A program made the position numbers and the translations under genes. The notes beneath the pieces were generated by a model. It was not told the origin of the DNA. It saw nothing but the letters and a program-made list of their open reading frames with translations, and did no database searches. DNA of 64,000 nucleotides. Source: Microbacterium sp. GTDB taxonomy: Bacteria; Actinomycetota; Actinomycetes; Actinomycetales; Microbacteriaceae. The stretch spans positions 62,001-126,000 of the forward strand of contig NZ_JAPSIY010000009.1 in assembly GCF_031178445.1 (NCBI RefSeq). The letters run 5' to 3'. Below, one piece after another: positions 27,724 through 36,428 of this stretch (position 1 is the stretch's first letter; every line of letters starts with the position of its first letter).

Positions 27724-29112
27724 ATGCTCTCCGACCACGCCGCGTCCACGCCGGACGCCTCTGTCCCCACGACCCGGCTGCGCCGCGCGATCTCCGGGCC
27801 GCTCCTGTTCGCATTCATCCTCGGTGACGTACTCGGCGCGGGCATCTATGCGCTGATGGGTGTGCTCTCGGTCGAAGCCGGCGGCATGCTCTGGGCGCCG
27901 CTGCTCGTCGCGCTTCTGCTCGCGCTGCTGACCGCGGGTTCGTATGCGGAGCTCGTCACGAAGTATCCGCGCGCCGGGGGAGCGGCGGTGTTCGCGGAGC
28001 GGGCTTTCCGAAGCCCCCTGATCTCGTTCCTCGTCGGATTCAGCATGCTGGCGGCCGGGGTCGTCAGCGCCGCGGGGCTGGCGATCGCGTTCGCGGGAGA
28101 CTATCTCGGCACATTCCTGGACGTACCCGTCGTGCCCGCGGCGATGGTCTTCCTGCTGCTGGTCGCCGCATTGAACGCAAGAGGCATCCGCGAGTCGATG
28201 CGGACGAACCTCGTGATGACGGCTATCGAGCTGTCGGGGCTGGTGATCGTGGTCGTCGTCGTGGCGGTCTTCGTCGGAGGCGGCGGAGGCGACCTGTCGC
28301 GCACCGCGCAGCTGCCGGACGGGGTCGGTCTCGCACCGGCGGTGCTCGGCGGTGCGATCATCGCCTACTACTCGTTCGTGGGGTTCGAGACGTCTGCGAA
28401 CGTCATCGAGGAAGTCGGGAATCCACGGCGCGACTACCCGCGAGCTCTGTTCGGGGCCTTGATCGCCGCGGGGGTCATGTACGTGCTGGTCGGGCTCGCC
28501 AGCGCGGCCGCGCTTCCGCCCGCCGAGCTACAGCAGTCCAGCGGTCCGCTTCTCGCCGTTGTGGAGGCGACGGGGCTGCAGGTGCCCTCGTGGCTGTTCA
28601 GCCTGATCGCGCTCATCGCCGTGGCGAACGGCGCCCTGCTGACGATGATCATGGCGAGCAGGCTCGCCTACGGAATGGCCGAGCAAGGGCTGCTCCCGAG
28701 TGTGCTGTCGCGCGTCCTGCCGGGAAGGCGCACGCCGTGGGTCGCCATCGTGACGACGACTGCTGTGGCCACGCTGCTCACGCTGATCGGAGATCTGGCC
28801 ACTCTCGCCGAGACCGTCGTACTGCTTCTGCTGATCGTCTTCATCAGCGCCAACGTCTCGGTGCTCGTGCTGAGGCGGGACCGGGTGGAGCACGATCATT
28901 TCCGGGTATGGACGATCGTCCCGGTGCTCGGCGTCGCGTCATGCCTCGTGCTGCTCACCCAGCAGCGCCCGATCGTCTGGCTGTTCGCGGGAATCCTGCT
29001 CGCGGTCGGCGCTGGCCTGCACGTGATCAGCGTCGTGGCACGACGCCGGCGCCCTCGCGCAGCTCGAACACCAGCTGAGTCTCCGTCGCCCTCACGACCT
29101 GGTGGACCGTGA
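27724..29112 (+). CDS. APC family amino acid permease
   Basis: This 462-residue protein has about 12 hydrophobic segments and the APC opening motif LLFAFILGDVLGAGIYALMG near residues 23-42. It also has KYPRAGGAAVFAERAF near residue 80 and SFVGFETSANVIEEVGNPRRDYPRALFG near residues 219-246. The ATG is 6 nt after a -10 box TACAGT (27712-27717), so the mRNA is probably leaderless. The C-terminal 20 residues are a low-complexity R/P/S tail that runs 86 nt into the convergent Lrp gene. The substrate is unknown. Confidence 0.9.
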   Translation: MLSDHAASTPDASVPTTRLRRAISGPLLFAFILGDVLGAGIYALMGVLSVEAGGMLWAPLLVALLLALLTAGSYAELVTKYPRAGGAAVFAERAFRSPLISFLVGFSMLAAGVVSAAGLAIAFAGDYLGTFLDVPVVPAAMVFLLLVAALNARGIRESMRTNLVMTAIELSGLVIVVVVVAVFVGGGGGDLSRTAQLPDGVGLAPAVLGGAIIAYYSFVGFETSANVIEEVGNPRRDYPRALFGALIAAGVMYVLVGLASAAALPPAELQQSSGPLLAVVEATGLQVPSWLFSLIALIAVANGALLTMIMASRLAYGMAEQGLLPSVLSRVLPGRRTPWVAIVTTTAVATLLTLIGDLATLAETVVLLLLIVFISANVSVLVLRRDRVEHDHFRVWTIVPVLGVASCLVLLTQQRPIVWLFAGILLAVGAGLHVISVVARRRRPRAARTPAESPSPSRPGGP

Positions 29113-29512
29113 TGTGCTCGAGCACGATATCGCGCAGCGCGACCGCATCGGCCACGGCGACATGCACGAGAAAGTCGTCGCCTCCGGCGATGTGGAACAC
29201 CTGCAGCACTCCGTCCGTGGCCACCAGCGCGTCGAAGAGAGCATCAACCCCTTCCTTGCTGTGATTGGCCAATCGCACTCGGATCATCGCCTGCACCGGT
29301 GCGCCGACGGCCGCCGGGTCGATCACGAGTCGCACTCCGGAGATGACGCCGCGCGCCCGCAGCGACCGCAGGCGGAAGGCACACGTCGACGCCGGTATGC
29401 CCAGAGCCGCGGCGACCTGCTTCACCGGTGCGTCCGGCTGACCGGCGAGTTCGGCCAGGATGCCCAGGTCGAGTTCGTCGACGACACCGTGCGTGTTCCG
29501 CTCTGACGGCAA
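29027..29512 (-). CDS. Lrp/AsnC family transcriptional regulator
   Basis: This 161-residue protein has an N-terminal HTH (VKQVAAALGIPASTCAFRLRSLRARGVI near residues 29-56) and a C-terminal RAM domain with GGDDFLVHVAVADA near residue 109. It starts at a TTG at 29512 with GGAGG 5 nt upstream; no ATG or GTG fits. It is divergent from a PLP-dependent lyase, and a palindrome at 29539-29553 lies between them, so it probably senses an amino acid and controls that lyase. Confidence 0.92.
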   Translation of the reverse strand: MPSERNTHGVVDELDLGILAELAGQPDAPVKQVAAALGIPASTCAFRLRSLRARGVISGVRLVIDPAAVGAPVQAMIRVRLANHSKEGVDALFDALVATDGVLQVFHIAGGDDFLVHVAVADAVALRDIVLEHITVHQVVRATETQLVFELREGAGVVPRR

Positions 29513-29538
29513 CGTGGCCTCCGATGATCCGTAGGAAG

Positions 29539-29553
29539 TTGTTCAGTGAACAA
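29539..29553. promoter_or_regulatory. Likely Lrp/AsnC binding site
   Basis: The palindrome TTGTTCA-G-TGAACAA has perfect 7-bp arms around one central base. It lies in the 114-bp divergent gap, 27 bp from the regulator start. Its size and A/T-rich character fit sites of the Lrp/AsnC family. Confidence 0.6.
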
Positions 29554-29626
29554 GATAGGACACCGTTCAGGCGGTTCGCGACAATCGGGCTGGATTTGAA
29601 TCGTCGCACGGGCGCATTCTGAGGTC

Positions 29627-30823
29627 ATGCTCGATTCTCCACTGCACCCGGACACGGTCGCTGTTCACGCCGGCCGATCGGACTTCGCGGCGCTCGGAGT
29701 GCATGCCGCTCCCATCGACCTGTCCTCGACGAATCCGCTGCCCGACATCGTTCACGGCGGCGACTCCTATGAGTCGATGGCCACCGGCGGGCAGCCTCTG
29801 CCCGACGGCGGCAGCGTATATGCGCGACTGTGGAACCCGACGGTGGCACGCTTCGAGGAGGCACTGGCCGAGCTCGAGCACGCCGAGACCGCGGTGGCGT
29901 TCGGGTCGGGGATGGCCGCGATGACCGCGGCGATCCTCTCGCACACGACCGCGATCGGCCGTCACCATATCGTGGCGGTGCGTCCGCTGTACGGCGGCAC
30001 CGATCACCTGCTCGACTCCGGCCTGCTCGGAGCCGAGGTCACCTTCTGCAATGAGGACGCGGTCGGTGATAGCATCCGCCCCGACACCGGCCTGATCGTG
30101 CTCGAGACGCCGGCCAATCCGACGCTCGATCTGGTCGACATCGCATCGGTCGTCGAGCAGGCCGGGACAGTGCCTGTGCTGGTCGACAACACCTTCGCCA
30201 CCCCGCTGCTGCAGAACCCGCTCGACCTCGGCGCAGCGATGTCGTTGCACAGCGCGACCAAGTACATCGGCGGCCACGGCGACGTGATCGCCGGCGTGAT
30301 CGCATGCTCCGAGCCCCGCGCGCAGGCCCTGCGGCGAGTGCGTGCGATCACCGGCGCACTCCTGCATCCGCTCGGGGCCTATCTGCTGCATCGCGGGCTC
30401 GCCACTCTGCCGGTGCGCATGCGCACCCAGCAGGCCGGTGCCCGGGCGCTCGTCGCGCGTCTGCAGGATCACTCTGCCGTGACCGAGGTGTTCTATCCCG
30501 AGCTCGCGGACGAGCGCCGGCTCATCGGACGGCAGATGCGCGGCGGAGGCGCCATGATCGCCATCCGCCTGGCGGGCGGGTATGCCGCTGCCGAGGCGCT
30601 CACGGGCTCCGTGCGCCTGTTCACGCACGCTGTGTCGCTGGGCGGGGTGGATTCGCTCATCCAGCATCCGGCGGCGCTCACGCACCGGCCTGTCGCACCG
30701 CAGGCCCGCCCCGGCGCCGACGTCGTGCGGCTGTCGGTCGGCCTCGAGAACGCCGACGACCTCATCGCCGACCTCGAGCAGGCACTGGCCAAGGCGGTGG
30801 TCGCGACAGAGGCGGTGCACTGA
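29627..30823 (+). CDS. Trans-sulfuration-type PLP enzyme (cystathionine/methionine gamma-lyase family)
   Basis: This 398-residue PLP enzyme has YARLWNPTVARFEEALAELE near residue 65, AFGSGMAAMTA near residue 90, PTLDLVDI and VDNTFATPLLQ near residues 162-190, and the Schiff-base Lys212 in SATKYIGGHGDVIAG. Such enzymes cleave or exchange the gamma substituent of cystathionine, homocysteine or methionine. The divergent Lrp regulator suggests induction by a sulfur amino acid and points toward a catabolic lyase. GAGG is only 2 nt from the ATG, a poor spacing. Confidence 0.9.
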   Translation: MLDSPLHPDTVAVHAGRSDFAALGVHAAPIDLSSTNPLPDIVHGGDSYESMATGGQPLPDGGSVYARLWNPTVARFEEALAELEHAETAVAFGSGMAAMTAAILSHTTAIGRHHIVAVRPLYGGTDHLLDSGLLGAEVTFCNEDAVGDSIRPDTGLIVLETPANPTLDLVDIASVVEQAGTVPVLVDNTFATPLLQNPLDLGAAMSLHSATKYIGGHGDVIAGVIACSEPRAQALRRVRAITGALLHPLGAYLLHRGLATLPVRMRTQQAGARALVARLQDHSAVTEVFYPELADERRLIGRQMRGGGAMIAIRLAGGYAAAEALTGSVRLFTHAVSLGGVDSLIQHPAALTHRPVAPQARPGADVVRLSVGLENADDLIADLEQALAKAVVATEAVH

Positions 30824-30869
30824 GGCGACGGATGCTCAGCGCCCGCCGCTGTCATGCCACGATGGAGGA

Positions 30870-33389
30870 ATGACCTCTGCGAACGCCTCCGCGAACCTGA
30901 CCAGAGAAGAGACGGCCGAGCGAGCGGCGCACATCACGGTGAGCAGCGTGCGAGTCGAACTCGATCTCACCGGCGCACCGGAGCAGGCCCGCACCGGGTT
31001 CCCCAGCGTCACCACCCTCACGTTCGACGCCGACACCGACGCCACCTGGCTCGACTTCATCGGCGAGAGCGTCACCAGGGTGGTGGTCAACGATGAGGAG
31101 CGCGATGTGCGCTACGACGGTGCGCGGATCCTGCTGGACGGGCTCGGATCGCACAACGTGGTGCGCGTGGAGGCCGTCGCCGCCTACAGCCGCTCCGGCG
31201 AGGGGATGCATCGGTTCCACGATCCGGTCGACGGAGAGACCTACCTGTACACGCAGTACGAGCCGGCCGACGCCCGTCGCGTCATGGCGTGCTTCGAGCA
31301 GCCCGACATGAAGGCCAAGTACACCTTCGACGTCACTGCCCCCGCCGGATGGCACGTGCTGTCGAATCAGTCACCTGAGCGCGTGCACGAGGGTATCGGC
31401 GTGCAGCGCGTGGAGTTCGCCGAGACGCAGCCGATCTCGAGCTACATCACGGCGGTCGCGGCGGGCCCCTACGCCCGCATCGACGGCGAGTGGAGCAGGG
31501 GGGACCAGCGCATCGACCTGGGCGTGCTGTGCCGTGCATCGCTGGCCGAGCATCTCGAGGCGGACGAGATCATCGAGGTCACCCGGCAGGGCCTGGACTT
31601 CTTCACCGACGCGTTCGCGTACCCGTACCCGTGGGGCAAGTACGACCAGATCTTCCTGCCCGAGTACAACCTCGGCGCGATGGAGAACCCGGGGCTGGTG
31701 ACCTTCACCGAGTCGTACATCCATCGCGGAGCCGCCACCGACGCGCAGCGAGGCGGACGAGCGAACACCATCCTGCACGAGATGGCGCACATGTGGTTCG
31801 GCGACCTGGTGACCATGCAGTGGTGGGACGATCTGTGGCTCAAGGAGTCGTTCGCCGACTACATGGGAACGCACGCCTCCGCCGCAGCCACCCGGTTCAC
31901 GGACGCGTGGGCGCGGTTCGCGAACAGCCGCAAGACCTGGGCGTACCGCCAGGACCAGCTGCCGACCACGCATCCGATCGTCGCCGACATCCCGGATCTC
32001 GAAGCGGCGAAGCTCAACTTCGACGGCATCACGTACGCCAAGGGAGCGGCCGTGCTCAAGCAGCTCGTCGCCTACGTCGGTGAGGAAGCGTTCTTCGAGG
32101 GCGCCCGTCGCTACTTCCGGGGGCACGCCTTCGGCAACACGACGCTGGACGACCTGCTCGACAAGCTCGAAGAGGTGTCGGGGGAGGATCTGCGTGCCTG
32201 GTCGCGGGCATGGCTCGAGACCAGCGGCGTGGCCGCGCTGTGGCTCGAGACGGATGCCGAGGGCCGGCGTGTGCTCGTCCAGGACGGCGGCGAGGCGGGG
32301 CCGCGTCCGCATCGCCTTCGCATCGGGCTGTACGACCTCGAAGGCGAGCGGCTGACGCTGCGGGAGCGCATCGGGATCCGCGTCGATCAGGACCGCACCG
32401 AGGTGGAGATCCCGGATGCGGCACTCGTGCTGCTGAACGATGACGACCTCACCTACGCGAAGGCACGGCTCGACGAGAGCTCACTGGACGCGGTCGCGCG
32501 TTCGCTGAGCACGCTCGAGGATGACCTCGTCCGCGGCCTGGTGTGGTCGTCGCTGTGGAACGCGACGCGCGACGGTGAGCTGGCGGTCGCCCGCTACCTG
32601 GAGATCGTGGGTCGCCACGCGCCCGCCGAGCCCAACGTCGCCCTGCTCACCGCTGTGCTGCAGAACGCCGCGTTCGCGGTGCAGCACTACGCCGGAGAGG
32701 ACTCACGCGCCGAACAGCGACGGCAGTGGCTCGAGACCACCTGGACCTCGTTGCAGGATGCAGACGCCGGCAGCGACACCCAGCTCGCATGGGCGCGCGC
32801 CTTCGCCGCGGCGGCGAGCTACGATCGCTCCCGTGCACAGCAGGTGCGCGTCATTCTCGACGGCGACGCGCCGAAGGGCCTGCCGATCGACGCGGACGTG
32901 CGCTGGCTGATGATGACCGCCCTCGCCACCACGGGCGACGCCGACGCCGAGATGATCGCGGAGGAGCTGGCGAAGGACGCCACGGCCGCGGGGCGCACGG
33001 CTGAGATCCGCGCACTGGCTTCCCGACCCGACGCGGATGTGCGTGCCGCGGCATGGGATGCGGCGTGGAACGACCTCAGTCTCAGCAACGATCATCTCGA
33101 TGCCACCATCGGCGGGTTCCGCGCGGGTGGACGACGCGACCTGACCGACGCGTTCGACGACGAGTACTTCGCGCGGATCCGCGATGCGTGGTCGGAGCGC
33201 AGCATCGAGCTCGCCCAGCGCCTCGTCGTCGGCCTCTTCCCGGCATCGGACAGCACCGATTCCGTCGACGCCTGGCTCGACGCGAACAGCGATGCGCCCG
33301 GTGCCCTGCTGCGCCTGGTGATCGAGCAGCGCGACGACCTCCGCCGCGAGTTGACTGTGCGTGCCGCGCAGCCGTCATCCGTCCGCTAG
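30870..33389 (+). CDS. pepN: Aminopeptidase N (M1 family)
   Basis: This 839-residue zinc aminopeptidase has the exopeptidase motif GAMENPG near residue 268, the zinc site HEMAHMWFGDLV near residue 303 and the third ligand Glu in WLKESFADY near residue 325. A C-terminal helical ERAP1-like domain of about 350 residues completes the actinobacterial form. It removes N-terminal residues from peptides in the cytoplasm. The ATG is 6 nt after CACGAT, so it may be leaderless. The last 15 nt overlap the convergent phosphotransferase gene. Confidence 0.96.
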   Translation: MTSANASANLTREETAERAAHITVSSVRVELDLTGAPEQARTGFPSVTTLTFDADTDATWLDFIGESVTRVVVNDEERDVRYDGARILLDGLGSHNVVRVEAVAAYSRSGEGMHRFHDPVDGETYLYTQYEPADARRVMACFEQPDMKAKYTFDVTAPAGWHVLSNQSPERVHEGIGVQRVEFAETQPISSYITAVAAGPYARIDGEWSRGDQRIDLGVLCRASLAEHLEADEIIEVTRQGLDFFTDAFAYPYPWGKYDQIFLPEYNLGAMENPGLVTFTESYIHRGAATDAQRGGRANTILHEMAHMWFGDLVTMQWWDDLWLKESFADYMGTHASAAATRFTDAWARFANSRKTWAYRQDQLPTTHPIVADIPDLEAAKLNFDGITYAKGAAVLKQLVAYVGEEAFFEGARRYFRGHAFGNTTLDDLLDKLEEVSGEDLRAWSRAWLETSGVAALWLETDAEGRRVLVQDGGEAGPRPHRLRIGLYDLEGERLTLRERIGIRVDQDRTEVEIPDAALVLLNDDDLTYAKARLDESSLDAVARSLSTLEDDLVRGLVWSSLWNATRDGELAVARYLEIVGRHAPAEPNVALLTAVLQNAAFAVQHYAGEDSRAEQRRQWLETTWTSLQDADAGSDTQLAWARAFAAAASYDRSRAQQVRVILDGDAPKGLPIDADVRWLMMTALATTGDADAEMIAEELAKDATAAGRTAEIRALASRPDADVRAAAWDAAWNDLSLSNDHLDATIGGFRAGGRRDLTDAFDDEYFARIRDAWSERSIELAQRLVVGLFPASDSTDSVDAWLDANSDAPGALLRLVIEQRDDLRRELTVRAAQPSSVR

Positions 33390-34253
33390 CTGAGCGGCGG
33401 TCTCCAGTCCCAGGCGACGAAGAGCCGGTCGGTCGTCGCTGGCGCCGATGAGGATGACGGCGAGTGCGGCGGCCCACGCCCGCGCCCGCGTCCAGTCGCC
33501 GTCGTCGTACCGGTCGCCGGCCGCGCGGCGGAACCGCTCTCGACCCTCCGGCTCGAACAGCATCCATCCGGTGGCCAGGTCGTAGGCGGGATCGCCGGCA
33601 GTGACATCGCCGAAGTCGATGATCGCCGTGAGGTCGGTGCCGTCGACGAGCATGTTGCCGGGATGCAGGTCGCCGTGGATCCAGACGGGTTCGGCGTTCA
33701 GCGGCGCTCGAAGGCCTGCTTCCCAGGCCTCGGTGAGAACGGGATGCTCGGGGTGCCGCCGAAGACGCTCGCGGATTCCTTCGTCGCGCCGGCCGAGCGC
33801 GACTCCGCGAACGGGGTTCGAGGGCGCGTCCGATGGTGCAGGCCGATGGAGGGCATGAAGAGCCCTGGCGAGCTTCTCCGCCCATCCGGCGTTCTCCGCT
33901 CGAGTTCGGGCGAGCGCCGGAGTGCCGGGAAGCCACGGGACGATGGACCACGGCCAGGGGAACGTCGCACCGGCGCGACCGTGGACCAGCGGCACCGGCG
34001 TGCGGATCCCGGCGTCGGCGAGCGCCGGCGCGAGCAGCGGCAGCGCGAACTGCTCGTGGTGGATCAGGTGCGCTGCGGCTGCCCTGCGCGGCATCCGGAC
34101 CGCGAGATCGTCTCCGAGGCGCCAGGTGACGTTGTCCCATTCCTCCGCGATCGGCGTGAGGCTGAGGTCGGCCAGGTGCGGCGCCTGGGCGCGCAGCAGC
34201 GCTCTGACCTCGTGCTCGTGCAGGCGGAGCTCGGCTGGTGGGGAGTCGGCCAC
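33375..34253 (-). CDS. Aminoglycoside phosphotransferase-family kinase
   Basis: This 292-residue APH-fold protein has the catalytic loop VWIHGDLHPGNMLVDG near residue 192 and the metal motif AIIDFGDVTAGDPAYDLA near residue 214. Its N-lobe is WRLGDDLAVRMPRR. It starts at GTG 34253, one base after the metallo-hydrolase stop. It would phosphorylate a hydroxylated small molecule. True antibiotic resistance cannot be inferred, because the family includes many housekeeping sugar and choline kinases. Confidence 0.9.
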   Translation of the reverse strand: MADSPPAELRLHEHEVRALLRAQAPHLADLSLTPIAEEWDNVTWRLGDDLAVRMPRRAAAAHLIHHEQFALPLLAPALADAGIRTPVPLVHGRAGATFPWPWSIVPWLPGTPALARTRAENAGWAEKLARALHALHRPAPSDAPSNPVRGVALGRRDEGIRERLRRHPEHPVLTEAWEAGLRAPLNAEPVWIHGDLHPGNMLVDGTDLTAIIDFGDVTAGDPAYDLATGWMLFEPEGRERFRRAAGDRYDDGDWTRARAWAAALAVILIGASDDRPALRRLGLETAAQLADG

Positions 34254-34254
34254 G

Positions 34255-34893
34255 TCAGAGATCGAGCGAGTCGCCCGGGTCGAGGGCGAAGAAGCGCCCG
34301 CCGTGTTGCTCCGTGGCCCACTGCAGTCTCGCTCTGTGCATGCTGCGGCCGACGTCGGAGAGCGTCATGTCATGAGTGCCGAACGAGCGACGAGGCGACA
34401 CGGCCAGCACGAAGTCCATCGCCTCGCCGATCTTGAGCCAGGGTGCGCCCAGGGGCGCGGCGAGGGTGTCGACGTCGACGCCCTCCGGAACCGCGTAGGA
34501 ATCGCCTGGATAGTAGAGCAGGTCGTTCACGAGCACGCCGACGTTGCGGATGCGGGGGAGCGAGGAGTGGATCACGGCGTGGTCACCCCCGAAGAAGCGC
34601 AGCGTGAACGGACCCGCGGTGACGGTGTCGCCGGGTTCGACGACGGTCACCGGGACGTCTTCGGCGGCCTGTGCGACTCCGGCCGTCGAGTACACCGGTG
34701 CGTCAGGCGCGGCCGCCAGGGCGGCGGCGAGATGCTCGGTCGTCCAGTGATCGGGATGCTCGTGGGTGATCACGACGGCGGCGAGGTCGCTGAGGTCCGT
34801 GAGCGGAGTGGTGAACGAGCCTGGGTCGATGAGGAGCGTCTGCTGGTCGTGTTCGATGCGGAGAGCGGCGTGCTCGTGCTTGGTGACGCGCAT
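34255..34893 (-). CDS. MBL-fold metallo-hydrolase
   Basis: This 212-residue protein has ITHEHPDHW near residue 43 (HxHxDH-type site), a GGDHAVIH segment near residue 102, YYPGDSY near residue 128 and a late His in SFGTHDMTL near residue 171. This resembles UPF0173-type small hydrolases. The ATG at 34893 has GAGG very close upstream; an in-frame GTG lies 18 nt earlier. It is coupled to the APH-fold kinase, so the two may act on one metabolite. Confidence 0.88.
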   Translation of the reverse strand: MRVTKHEHAALRIEHDQQTLLIDPGSFTTPLTDLSDLAAVVITHEHPDHWTTEHLAAALAAAPDAPVYSTAGVAQAAEDVPVTVVEPGDTVTAGPFTLRFFGGDHAVIHSSLPRIRNVGVLVNDLLYYPGDSYAVPEGVDVDTLAAPLGAPWLKIGEAMDFVLAVSPRRSFGTHDMTLSDVGRSMHRARLQWATEQHGGRFFALDPGDSLDL

Positions 34894-34974
34894 GCCTCGA
34901 GTCAACTCCACCCTCGGCCCCTCGGCAAGCGGCTGATGCGACACGCCCGTGATGCCGGTGCTGGGTCGTGGGAT

Positions 34975-35004
34975 TTGGTGACAGCGGATGCGTCGTGGCA
35001 GACT
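34975..35004 (+). promoter_or_regulatory. Promoter of the first tRNA-Glu gene
   Basis: TTGGTG (34975-34980) and CAGACT (34999-35004) are separated by 18 nt. The layout matches the promoter of the second copy. Between it and the tRNA is a GGCC-GGAA-GGCC hairpin at about 35021-35034 that the second copy lacks. Confidence 0.6.
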
Positions 35005-35037
35005 TCTACGGTTGCCTGAACGGCCGGAAGGCCGGAC

Positions 35038-35110
35038 GGCCCCATCGTATAGCGGCCTAGTACGCCGCCCTCTCACGGCGGTAACGCGGGTTCGAATCCC
35101 GCTGGGGTCA
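35038..35110 (+). tRNA. tRNA-Glu (anticodon CTC), copy 1
   Basis: The acceptor GGCCCCA pairs with TGGGGTC. The anticodon stem CCGCC/GGCGG encloses CTCTCAC with anticodon CTC, and the T loop is TTCGAAT. CCA is not encoded. The 73 bases are identical to copy 2 at 36300. Confidence 0.95.
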
Positions 35111-35118
35111 CAGCGACT

Positions 35119-35150
35119 CGAAGGCCCTCCGAGGGATCGGAGGGCCTTCG
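35119..35150 (+). terminator. Terminator of tRNA-Glu copy 1
   Basis: A perfect 14-bp stem (CGAAGGCCCTCCGA and its complement) has a GGGA loop and is followed by CCTTTG. Confidence 0.82.
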
Positions 35151-35211
35151 CCTTTGCCTGGTGAGCTCTATTCAGGGGAATCAATCACTCGAGCGGCGTG
35201 TTGTGCACGCT

Positions 35212-36237
35212 GTGACTGACATCGAATTCGGACTCGACACGTTCGGCGGAGTGACCAACGACGCGCAGGGGCGGCCGCTCCCACATCCCGAAGTGATCCG
35301 CGACATCGTCGACGACGCCGTCCTCGCAGACGGCCTCGGGCTGGACTTCTTCGGCGTCGGGGAGCACCACCGCTCCGACTTCGCGGTCTCGAGCCCCGAG
35401 ATGGTACTCGCTGCGATCGCCTCGCGTACCGAGCGCATCCGCCTCGGCTCAGCGGTCACCGTGCTGAGCTCGGACGACCCCGTGCGGGTGTTCGAACGGT
35501 TCTCCACGCTCGACGCCGTCTCCAACGGCCGGGCCGAGATCGTCGCAGGGCGAGGGTCGTTCATCGAGTCGTTCCCGCTGTTCGGCTTCGACCTGCGCCA
35601 GTATGAGGAGCTGTTCGAGGAGCGCCTCGACCTGCTGTCGCAGCTGCTCAAGGAGCAACCGGTGACATGGCAGGGGAACACGCGCTCCGCGCTGACCGAG
35701 CAACGCGTGTTCCCGACCACAGCCGGCGGTCTGCCCACTTGGGTCGGTGTCGGCGGTAGCCCCGATTCGGTGGTGCGGACGGCGCGCTACGGCTTCGGCC
35801 TCTTCCTCGCCATCATCGGCGGGCCGGCAGCGCGCTTCTCGCCCTACCTCGACCTCTTCGGGCGCGCCCAGGATCAGTTCGGAGTCGAGCACCAGCCCGT
35901 CGCCGTGCATTCATCGGGGCTGGTCGCCGAGACCGACGAGAAGGCGCGCGAGCTGACTCACGACGGATGGCTCGCCATGCGGACCAGGATGGGGCAGGAG
36001 CGCGGCTGGGCTCCGCCGTCGGTCGGCGACTTCGAGCGCGAGATCGAGGGCGGCGCGCTGTACATCGGATCGCCGGAGACCGTCGCACGGAAGATCGCCG
36101 CGACGCTCCGGACTCTGCCGGTGAACCGCTTCGACCTCAAGTACGACCAGAGCATGGTGCGCCATGACGTTCTCTCGCGGTCGATCGAGCTGTATGGCTC
36201 GCAGGTGGTGCCGATGGTCAAGGACATGCTCGCCTGA
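35212..36237 (+). CDS. LLM class flavin-dependent oxidoreductase
   Basis: This 341-residue luciferase-like TIM-barrel monooxygenase has the features FFGVGEHHRSDFAVSSPE near residue 45, the RIRLGSAVTVLSSDDPVRVFE block near residue 77 and AEIVAGRGSFIESFPLFG near residue 112. This variant is the small group with VGVGGSPDSVVRTARYG near residue 180. FMNH2 or F420H2 could be the cofactor. The GTG at 35212 is chosen because the product then opens with TDIEFGLDTFGG, as in relatives; starts at 35161 and 35203 are possible. It lies between two identical tRNA-Glu genes. Confidence 0.9.
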   Translation: MTDIEFGLDTFGGVTNDAQGRPLPHPEVIRDIVDDAVLADGLGLDFFGVGEHHRSDFAVSSPEMVLAAIASRTERIRLGSAVTVLSSDDPVRVFERFSTLDAVSNGRAEIVAGRGSFIESFPLFGFDLRQYEELFEERLDLLSQLLKEQPVTWQGNTRSALTEQRVFPTTAGGLPTWVGVGGSPDSVVRTARYGFGLFLAIIGGPAARFSPYLDLFGRAQDQFGVEHQPVAVHSSGLVAETDEKARELTHDGWLAMRTRMGQERGWAPPSVGDFEREIEGGALYIGSPETVARKIAATLRTLPVNRFDLKYDQSMVRHDVLSRSIELYGSQVVPMVKDMLA

Positions 36238-36252
36238 GCCTCACGGCTCGAT

Positions 36253-36282
36253 TTGGTCGCCCTGTCGGCGCCATGGCATACT
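36253..36282 (+). promoter_or_regulatory. Promoter of the second tRNA-Glu gene
   Basis: TTGGTC (36253-36258), an 18-nt spacer and CATACT (36277-36282) are followed by ACGGTTGC, which also follows the -10 of copy 1. The tRNA begins 17 nt after the -10. Confidence 0.65.
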
Positions 36283-36299
36283 TGAACGGTTGCAATGAC

Positions 36300-36372
36300 G
36301 GCCCCATCGTATAGCGGCCTAGTACGCCGCCCTCTCACGGCGGTAACGCGGGTTCGAATCCCGCTGGGGTCA
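36300..36372 (+). tRNA. tRNA-Glu (anticodon CTC), copy 2
   Basis: Its 73-base sequence is identical to the copy at 35038-35110. The acceptor GGCCCCA/TGGGGTC, the CTC anticodon and the absence of an encoded CCA are the same. Confidence 0.95.
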
Positions 36373-36380
36373 CAGTGACA

Positions 36381-36412
36381 AGAAGGCCCTCCGAGCGATC
36401 GGAGGGCCTTCT
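36381..36412 (+). terminator. Terminator of tRNA-Glu copy 2
   Basis: A perfect 14-bp stem (AGAAGGCCCTCCGA and its complement) with a GCGA loop, nearly the same as that of copy 1, is followed by TTCAC. It sits 17 bp from the convergent SDR stop and may serve both directions. Confidence 0.8.
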
Positions 36413-36428
36413 TCACGTACCGGGGGAC

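Noticed and set aside
33375..34253. Aminoglycoside resistance gene
   Set aside because: The APH fold is certain but resistance is not; no resistance-specific motif or mobile context is seen.
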